The position numbers were made by a program, and so were the translations under genes. The notes under the pieces are model-generated. The model saw only the letters and a program-made list of their open reading frames with translations, had not been told where the DNA came from and did not search any database. From Aplectana chamaeleonis (lineage: Eukaryota; Nematoda; Chromadorea; Rhabditida; Cosmocercidae), in assembly GCA_029168955.1 (NCBI GenBank), contig JAPDOI010000151.1:682001-746000 (forward strand): 64,000 bases of DNA. The letters are read 5' to 3'. Below are positions 57,545-64,000 of this stretch, in pieces. Each line of letters begins with the position of its first letter. Positions within the stretch are counted from its first letter, which is position 1.

Positions 57545-58620
57545 TTGCGGCGCACGCTCTATATGAAGCGCTGCTAGTTTTAAACCACGTGGGGCACGCT
57601 CTGGATGAAGCGCTACTCGCTTTAATTAATGCGGGGCACGCTCTGAATGGCGCGCTATTGGTTTTTTACCACGCTGGGCACCCTCTGCATGAAACGCTGC
57701 TAGCTTCAAACCATGCCGGGCGCGCTCTGGTTGAAAGGCTACCAGCTTCAAACCACGCGGGACACGCTTTGGATGAAGCGCTACTAGCTTTAGACCACGC
57801 GGCTCACGCTCTAGATGGAAGGCTACTGGCTTTAAATCACGCGGGACGCTCTGAATGAAGAGCTATCAGCTTTAGGCCACGCGGAGCAAGCTCTGCATAA
57901 TACGCTGCTAGCTTTAAACCACGCCGGGCACGCTCTGTTTGGAGGGCTACTAGCTTCAAACCACGCGGGACACGCTCTCGATGAAGCGTTACTAGCTTCA
58001 GACCACGCCAGGCACGCTCTGGCTGAAAGGCTACTAGCTTTGAACCACGCGGGCACGCTCTGCAAGGAGCGCTATCAGTTTTTTACAACGCGGGGCACGC
58101 TCTGGGTAAGCGAGATTAGCTTTTAACCATGCGGCGAATGCTCTGCATGAAGCATTACGAGCTTTAAACTACGCTGGGCACGCTCTGCATGGAGCGCTGT
58201 TGGTTTTTTACCACGCAGCGCACGCCCTAGATAAAGCGCTGCTAGCTCTAAACCGCGCGGGGCACGCTTTGGCTAAAAAGCTTCTAGCTTTAAACCACGC
58301 GGGACACGCTCTGGATGAACCGCTACTAGCTATAGACCACGCGGCGCACGATCTCGGTGAAGCCCTACTAGCTTTAGCCACGCGGAGCACGCTCTTATTG
58401 GAGCGCCCTGGTTTTTTACCACGCGGGGCACGCTGTGCATAAAACGCTACTACATTGTAACCACGCGGCGCCCGCTCTACACGGAGCGCTATTGGTTTTT
58501 TACCATGCCGCGTACGCTTTGTATGAAGCGCTACCCACAGCTCACAACGCGTCGCACGCTTTGCCACAAGCGCAACTGGTTTTTTACGACGCGGCTTACG
58601 CCGTCCCATGGAGCGCTCGT
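57545..58620. repeat. 42-bp minisatellite, about 25 units (array A)
   Basis: The unit is about GGGCACGCTCTGGATGAAGC plus GCTACTAGCTTTAAACCACGCG. Because 42 is a multiple of three, fourteen-residue repeats appear in translated frames of both strands (for example GHALDEALLALNHA), but small indels near 57845, 58055 and 58375 break every frame. Units differ from each other at many positions, so the array is not newly expanded. Confidence 0.92.
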
Positions 58621-58624
58621 GTTC

Positions 58625-58800
58625 CTCTTCAGCAACTCAGTTGGAAACCCAACCGGACGTCACCTCGAGCGGACCTCGGTCGCCCGGACAGCAACCTCGG
58701 TCGCCCGAGTAGATGCCTAATTTTCGCTCGGAGCGGAGAGACAGCGACGCTCGGGTTGCTGTCCGGGTCCGCTCCGAGCGGCCAATCGTCTGAGGAAAGA
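58625..58800. mobile_element. Family E relative next to array A
   Basis: CGCTCGGAGCGGAG and CCGCTCCGAGCGG, and GCCCGGACAGCAACCTCGG with GGTTGCTGTCCGGGT, are inverse pairs. The right end is GGCCAATCGTCTGAG. Confidence 0.55.
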
Positions 58801-59709
58801 GCGAACGGAGGAGCGTCCGATTCAAATTCACAACGTTGCAGATTGCGGATGGTGGTACAATGCGGATGACAGCACAGTGGGATCATTTCGGGAAGAATAT
58901 GGAGAAGTCTTGGGTCAGTCACAGATCTTCCTTCGTTTCGTGAGAGTCGAGATGCAATATGTTGCTTCATACAAAGACGGGGCTACGATTCTTCCCCTCC
59001 CCGCCCCCTCGGTGTCCAAAGATACTGAGGGATAGAGGCTGTCTACACACCCAGGGAGAAGCTGTCTCGCCTTTTGTGGCTCTAATTCCGAACTGCGGAA
59101 ACGGTACAACTCCCACTCTGTGTAGAGAGCCCCTATCACGTTTCTGGGAAATGCCGCCAATTTGCTCCAGCCTACCTCGTTGGTGGGCTTGTACTCTTTT
59201 TACCAGTCTAAAAATTCAACGAACCTCAAGAAGTCTGAAAATGAGTGCTTCTTTATTCCCAGCGTGCTTCGACCTTAGCATATGTATGTTTTTTTAAGGA
59301 TGCTGACAATTCTTTCGAGAGGCTGCCTTCCCTTTTTATCAGGAAAATGCTTACCATACCATCAGCATGTGTCGTTGGGAAACTGACGTTCAAAAAGGCT
59401 GGTTTTCATCATCTTAATTGCTTCATTTACTCATATATCCGTAATTTCAGGGTCAAGTTTAAATTGTTTCCTCGCGCGCATGTGAGGTCGAGAGGACAGC
59501 TAGATAGCGAGGGGAAGAAGGAAAAGCAGCGTACGCGCGCACACGCATGCCATGTACCGGGGCGAATTTCGCTTCGAAGTAGGTGGTGCACGTTCCTCTC
59601 GGAGTGACGCTTTCAATGTCTTAGAAACGATCATTATCAGATAGGCGGGGTGTTCAAGGTTAAACTTACTAAGTTCGTCGTGGGGCGTGAAATATGCGTG
59701 GGCATTCCA
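58801..59709. other. No gene recognised
   Basis: I see no exon with domain support and no clear repeat. Confidence 0.35.
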
Positions 59710-59862
59710 GAGTTCGCGTAATAATTTTAGCTTGATGAATGGACAGGGCTGCGACGGTAGATCACTCCGCGCGAATCGAAACCCCATTCTCCGGTGAGGC
59801 CGCCAACACCGCACGGCCAGCCGCTTGTTCCATGCGTCAGACTAAATCGAAAACAGAAACCA
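59710..59862. repeat. Conserved dispersed repeat, partner at 16651-16812
   Basis: AGTTCGCGTAATAATTTTAG to ATGCGTCAGACTAAATCG matches 16651-16812 in the same orientation, with scattered substitutions and about 9 bp less length. Confidence 0.65.
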
Positions 59863-59870
59863 TACATAAC

Positions 59871-60207
59871 ATCGGCACTTTGCGCTCAGAGACTTTGCGT
59901 TCACTGTTGCAGGTTGGCGCAAACTCGGTGCTCTATGCTATAACACGAGCGGTGGCCATCGTGTATCAACACCCCTGAGGAGGCGGGAGAAACGGGGGAG
60001 GAGCGAGGTTCCTGATTGGACGCAACAGCCGGTGGCCGGGGCTAGCCCGTGTTGCGTCCAATCAGGAAGCTCGCTCCTCCCCCGTTTCTCCCGCCTCCTC
60101 AGGGGTGTCGATACACGAGGGCCACCACCCCTATAACATAGGTGCACCGAGCTAGCGCCAACCTCCAATGAGGAACGCAAAGTCTCTACAGGATCCACGC
60201 CGATGTT
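59871..60207. mobile_element. Family G MITE carrying a nested element
   Basis: Ends ACATCGGCACTTTGCGCTCA and its counterpart GGATCCACGCCGATGT. The arms GAGACTTTGCGTTC / GGAACGCAAAGTCTC and GGTTGGCGCAAACTCGGTGC / GCACCGAGCTAGCGCCAACC match 39298-39435 and 48257-48401. Without the 193-bp insertion and duplication it would be 144 bp, like those copies. Confidence 0.82.
59946..60130. mobile_element. Nested 185-bp palindromic MITE with 8-bp duplication
   Basis: Flanked by CTATAACA on both sides (59938-59945 and 60131-60138). The arms of about 85 bp are near-perfect inverses (CACCCCTGAGGAGGCGGGAG / CTCCCGCCTCCTCAGGGGTG; GATTGGACGCAACA / TGTTGCGTCCAATC). An 8-bp duplication fits hAT-type elements. 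Confidence 0.87.
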
Positions 60208-60436
60208 ACGTCTGCGGAAACCACAGCGTGTGGATGAATCTGCAGCCAATCAACGCGAGTGGTACTGACAAAGAAAGTGGTAAGGCGGTTAACTCATCCG
60301 CAAAATCGACTTGTATTGCTAGTATCGCTTGAGCCCTTATAATAAAACTGCTCAGCATTCCGCCCCGATCTGCAGGTTTCAAGAAGCTACAAGCTTGAAA
60401 CGGTGCGATGGACGTCGCGCAAAGGCAAATTGCGCG
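60208..60436. repeat. Long-TIR fragment
   Basis: 60305-60400 (CTAGTATCGCTTGAGCCCTTA, ACTGCTCAGCATTCCGCCCC) is a one-ended piece of the 7964/27576 family. Confidence 0.5.
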
Positions 60437-60580
60437 TTAGGGGTCGTTTGTATGTACTTCCGCCGCCTAGCGGCGCGGCAAAGCGCAATCCTATAATATC
60501 GATCTTGCCGCGCCGTGATCAGTAGTACATGAATGCACTGAGCTGCGCCGCTCGACGGCTGGAGTATAAACGACGCCTTA
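60437..60580. mobile_element. GC-rich palindromic MITE, about 143 bp
   Basis: TTAGGGGTCGTTTGTATGTA and GGAGTATAAACGACGCCTTA are inverse ends; CGCCTAGCGGCGCGGCAA pairs with the inverse near 60515. The ends resemble those of the third element near 36828, and a remnant is at 32545-32600. Confidence 0.7.
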
Positions 60581-61137
60581 TTTCGAAGGTATCGCGCCTC
60601 CTCACTGTGCGACGCGACGTCGCTTGATCAATTCGTAGGCTGGTTATAAAATCGCGTCGCGCCGCGAAAGAACTCTGAACGCCGCCTCAAGCATATCAAG
60701 CCAATGTCAAGCGCGCCAATGAAACACATTTTTTGAAGCTCTAATCCGGTAATGAGCATAGGACAAGCAAGGTGAACGCAACGCTTCAATGCATACCGTG
60801 CTTGATTTTGCTTTTACAATCTTAGCGGAGAAGCTTGCGTAGTCTGATCCCTTGTCTGTAACTACTTGTTGATAGTTGGTCGACACTTGAGCGCTGAATC
60901 GTATTTTCAATCACCACTAGCTTCCCAAATTTTCTCACACCTTCAGGTTATTTTGCGCCAAATCATCTTGAGTATTGGGCTGAGACGAAAGTTTCCCGTC
61001 ACTTGACTTAGACGATTTTTGAACCTTTCGGCTTTGGTTCTTCGGCCAAGTGCGATATACCGATCGAAAGCGCTAATTCTTTTCTATCTAAGATTACCTT
61101 GCACTTGATCCAACGCCTGCTAATTTGCGAAATATAT
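60581..61137. other. No gene recognised
   Basis: 60600-60690 contains CGCGACG-rich text resembling decayed MITE sequence. Nothing else is supported. Confidence 0.35.
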
Positions 61138-61350
61138 GTTACCAGCGGCGTCGGCCGGCTGACGCCGGCCTCTGCCGCTGGGGTCCGGCTACGCCGGCCC
61201 ATTTGCCGGCTTCGCCGGCATCTTGAGTATAATCGACATCCGCTGATTCTATGTGAGTTGGCGTTCAGAAGTTTTCACGCTTGCCGGCTATCGCCAGCCT
61301 CTGTCGCTGGAGTCCGCTTGCGCCGGCCCATGAGCTGGTTTCGACGACAA
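61138..61350. repeat. Duplicated GC-rich GCCGGC palindromes
   Basis: 61138-61225 and 61283-61350 share the order CCGGCTNNCGCCNGCCTCTG, GTCGCTGGAGTCCGC-type text and GCGCCGGCCCAT. Each block is internally self-complementary (GCCGGCTTCGCCGGC). Confidence 0.6.
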
Positions 61351-61764
61351 CGCTCGAGCAATCAGAAGTCACTAAGCATTTCAAACCTTGCAAACCTTGC
61401 TAACCTACTTTCTTATGCAGTTGCACACCGACCCTTCTCTAGTTTTAAGAGGTCCTAAAATGGTTGCTCATTTATATCCATTTCTGTCATGATAAAGACA
61501 ACCGCTGGCTCAGATTTAGTAAGGGCCTCCATGACCAACCGACACCCTGCTACTTTTATTGCCAAATGATGTATAATGATGTTTGTGTTTTCTGTATGCA
61601 TATTTTGATTAACTCACATTTCCATCGTATATAAACCCGATTTAGAAAGGTTGGTGCATATAAACAGCTAAGCAGTTGAAATGAGTGGTTAAAGGGGAGG
61701 GGACGTGAAGAAAGGGGTGGTATACACTCTCTTATAGATGCACAAAACGATTGTGAAGTTCTGC
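61351..61764. other. No gene recognised
   Basis: AT-rich flank of the large minisatellite; nothing supported. Confidence 0.35.
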
Positions 61765-64000
61765 GCTCACCCACTTCGGTCCCGCACACTTTCTTCGGTG
61801 TCCGGCGCACTCGCATTTGGGTGCCACACTTTTCCTGCGGCGTCCTGCGCATTCCCACTGGAGTCCCGCAAACTTTATACGGCGTCCTGCGCACTCCCAA
61901 TTGGGTCCCGCACACATTCTACGTCGTCGGCCGCACTCTACCTTGGGTCCCGCACACTTTTTATGGCGTCCTGCGCACTCCCACTTGGATCTCGCACACT
62001 TTTTATGAGTCCTGCGCACTCCCACTTGGGTCCCGCACACTTTCTTCGACGTCCGGCGCACTCGCATTTTGGGTCCCACATACTTTCTCTGGCGTCCGGC
62101 GCACTCTTCCTTGGATCACGCACACTTTTTACGGCGTTCTGCGCACTCCTACTTGGGTCCCGCACATTTTCTATGGCGTCCTGAGCACTCCCACTTTGGT
62201 CCCGCCCACTTCCTACGGCGTCCGGCGCACTCTACCTTGGGTCACGCACACTTTTTACGGCGTTCTGCGCACTCCTACTTGGGTCCCGCACGTTTTCTAT
62301 GGCGTCCTGAGCACTCCCACTTCGGTCCCGCCCACTTCCTAATGCGTCCGGCGCACTCTAGCTTGGGTCCCGCACACCTTCTACGGCGTCCTGCGCACTT
62401 CCACTTGGATCCCGCATACTCCCTACGGCGTTTGGCGCACTCCCACTTGGATCGCGCATACTCCCTACGGCGTCTGGCGCACTGCCACTTGGGTCCCACA
62501 CACTTTCTACAGCGTCCGACGCACTCTACTTTGGGTCCCGCACACTTCCTACGACGTCCGGCCCACTCTACCTTGGGTCCCACACACTTCCTACGGCGTC
62601 CGGCGCACTCTACCTTGGGTCCCACACACTTTCTGCGGCGTCCGGCGCACTCTACCTTGGGTCCCGCACACTTTCTACGTTTCCCGGCGCACTCTACCTT
62701 GAGTCCCACACACTTTCTACGGCGTCCGGCGCACTCTACCTTGGGTTCCGCACACATTCTTCGGCGTTTTGCGCAGTTCCACTTGGATCCCTCACGCTTC
62801 CTACGACGTCCGGCGCACTCGCATTTGGGTCCCACACACTTCCTACGGCGTCCCGCGCATTCCCGTTTGAGTGCCGCACACTTTCTATGGCGTCCCGCGC
62901 ACTCCCACTTGGGTCACACACACTTTTCTACGGCGTCCGGCGCCCTCTACCTTGGGTCCCGCACACTTTCTATGGCGTTCTGCGCACTCCTACTTGGCTC
63001 CCGCACATTTCCTATGGCGTCCTGAGCACTCCCACTTGGGTTCCGCACACTTTCTTCGGCGTCCGGCGCACTGCCACTTGGGTCCCACACACTTTCTACA
63101 GGGTCCGGCGCACTCTACTTTGGGTCCCGCACACTTCCTACGCCGTCCGGCCCCCTCTCCCTTGCGCCCCACACCCTCCCTCCGGCGTCCGGCCCACTCT
63201 ACCTTGAGTCCCACATACTTTCTCTGGCGTCCGGGGCACTCTACCTTGGGTCCCACACACATTCTTCGGCGTTTTGCGCAGTTCCACTTGAATCCCGCAC
63301 GCTTCCTACGACGTCAGGCGCACTCGCATTTGGGTCCCACACACTTCCTACGGCGTCCCGCGCATTCCCACTTGAGTCCCGCACACTTTCTATGGCGTCC
63401 CGCGCACTCCCACTTGGGTCACGCACACTTTTCTACGGCGTCCGGCGCCCTCTACCTTGGGTCCCGCACACTTTCTATGGCGTTCTGCGCACTCCTACTT
63501 GGGTCCCGCACATTTCCTATGGCGTCCTGAGCACTCCCACTTGGGTTCCGCACACTTTCTTCGGCGTCCGGCGCACTCGCATTTGGGTCCCGCACACTCC
63601 CTGCGGCGTCCTGCGCACTCCCACTTGGGTCCCGCACACTTTCTACGGCGTCCTACGCGCTTCCACTTGGGTCCCGCACACTTTCTCCGGCGTCCGGCGC
63701 ACTCTACCTTGGGTCTTGCACACTTTCTACGGCGTCCGGCGCACTCTACCTTTGGTCCCACACACTTCCTACGGCGTCCGGCGCACTCTACCTTGGGTCC
63801 CACACACTTCCTACGGCGTCCGGCGCACTCTACCTTGGGTCCCGCACACTTTCTACGTCGTCCGGCGCACTATACCTTGGGTCCCACACACTTTCTACGG
63901 CGTCCGGCGCACTCTACCTTGGGTCCCGCACCCTTCCTACGGCGTCCTACGCACTTCCGCTTGGGTCCCGCACACTTTCTTCGGCGTCCTACGCACTTCC
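61765..64000. repeat. 42-bp minisatellite, at least 53 units (array B), runs off the window
   Basis: The unit is about GGGTCCCGCACACTTTCTAC plus GGCGTCCGGCGCACTCTACCTT. Spacing between equivalent sites is 42 bp (for example 63788 and 63830). Variants replace CTCTACC by CTCGCAT, CTCCCAC, TTCCACT or TGCCACT. Long ORFs on both strands (up to 318 codons, PAHSTLGPAHFLRR repeats) follow from the unit length being divisible by three and are not evidence of a gene. Confidence 0.95.

Noticed and set aside
57545..58620. Tandem arrays as possible CRISPR arrays
   Set aside because: The repeats are contiguous 42-bp units without unique spacers, in a eukaryotic context.
62069..63025. 318-codon ORF of PAHSTLGPAHFLRR repeats, with long minus-strand counterparts
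   Set aside because: The 42-bp unit is divisible by three, so several frames stay open by construction. Indels break every frame across the array and no start or splice context is present.

Overview
The window looks like eukaryotic DNA, most likely from a nematode. The evidence is short introns with TTTCAG-type acceptors, a cytoplasmic intermediate-filament tail of invertebrate type, a nematode-style F-box-associated fragment and very dense small inverted-repeat transposons. A strongylid or other clade V species would fit, but that is inference. There is no bacterial gene organisation: almost every long ORF is chance or repeat-derived, and real genes appear only as short exons joined by splice sites. 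Layout: 0-2.5 kb holds an inverted pair of TTAA-flanked MITEs and a two-exon F-box-associated-like gene. 2.6-10 kb is repeat-rich, with nested elements. 10.1-10.8 kb holds the 3' exons of an intermediate-filament gene on the minus strand. 12.2-12.7 kb is an RTE-type retrotransposon end. 13-34 kb is a mosaic of MITEs, long-TIR elements, a tRNA-Leu-like sequence, degenerate tRNA-like sequences and diverged tandem repeats. 35.55-42.42 kb is the best gene of the window: a complete ten-exon acyl-CoA-binding/enoyl-CoA delta-isomerase 2 gene whose introns hold MITEs and a 5'-truncated LINE. 43.0-43.7 kb has a possible unidentified gene. 44-56 kb is again repeats and foldbacks. 56.6-57.3 kb is a three-exon end of an unidentified gene, followed by a 42-bp minisatellite (57.5-58.6 kb). 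A second, larger 42-bp minisatellite runs from 61.77 kb off the end of the window. The supported genes do not form a pathway: a fatty-acid oxidation enzyme, a cytoskeletal protein, a possible F-box-family protein and two unknowns. What ties the window together is transposition. One superfamily of elements with AGGCA-type termini and TTAA (or TTCA/TTGA) flanks is present in at least a dozen copies. Several copies abut each other and share one TTNA, some sit inside other repeats, and others carry later insertions with 8-bp target duplications. Coordinates of repeats were read by eye and may be off by several bases; exon coordinates of the isomerase, filament and F-box-like genes were checked for splice consensus and phase.
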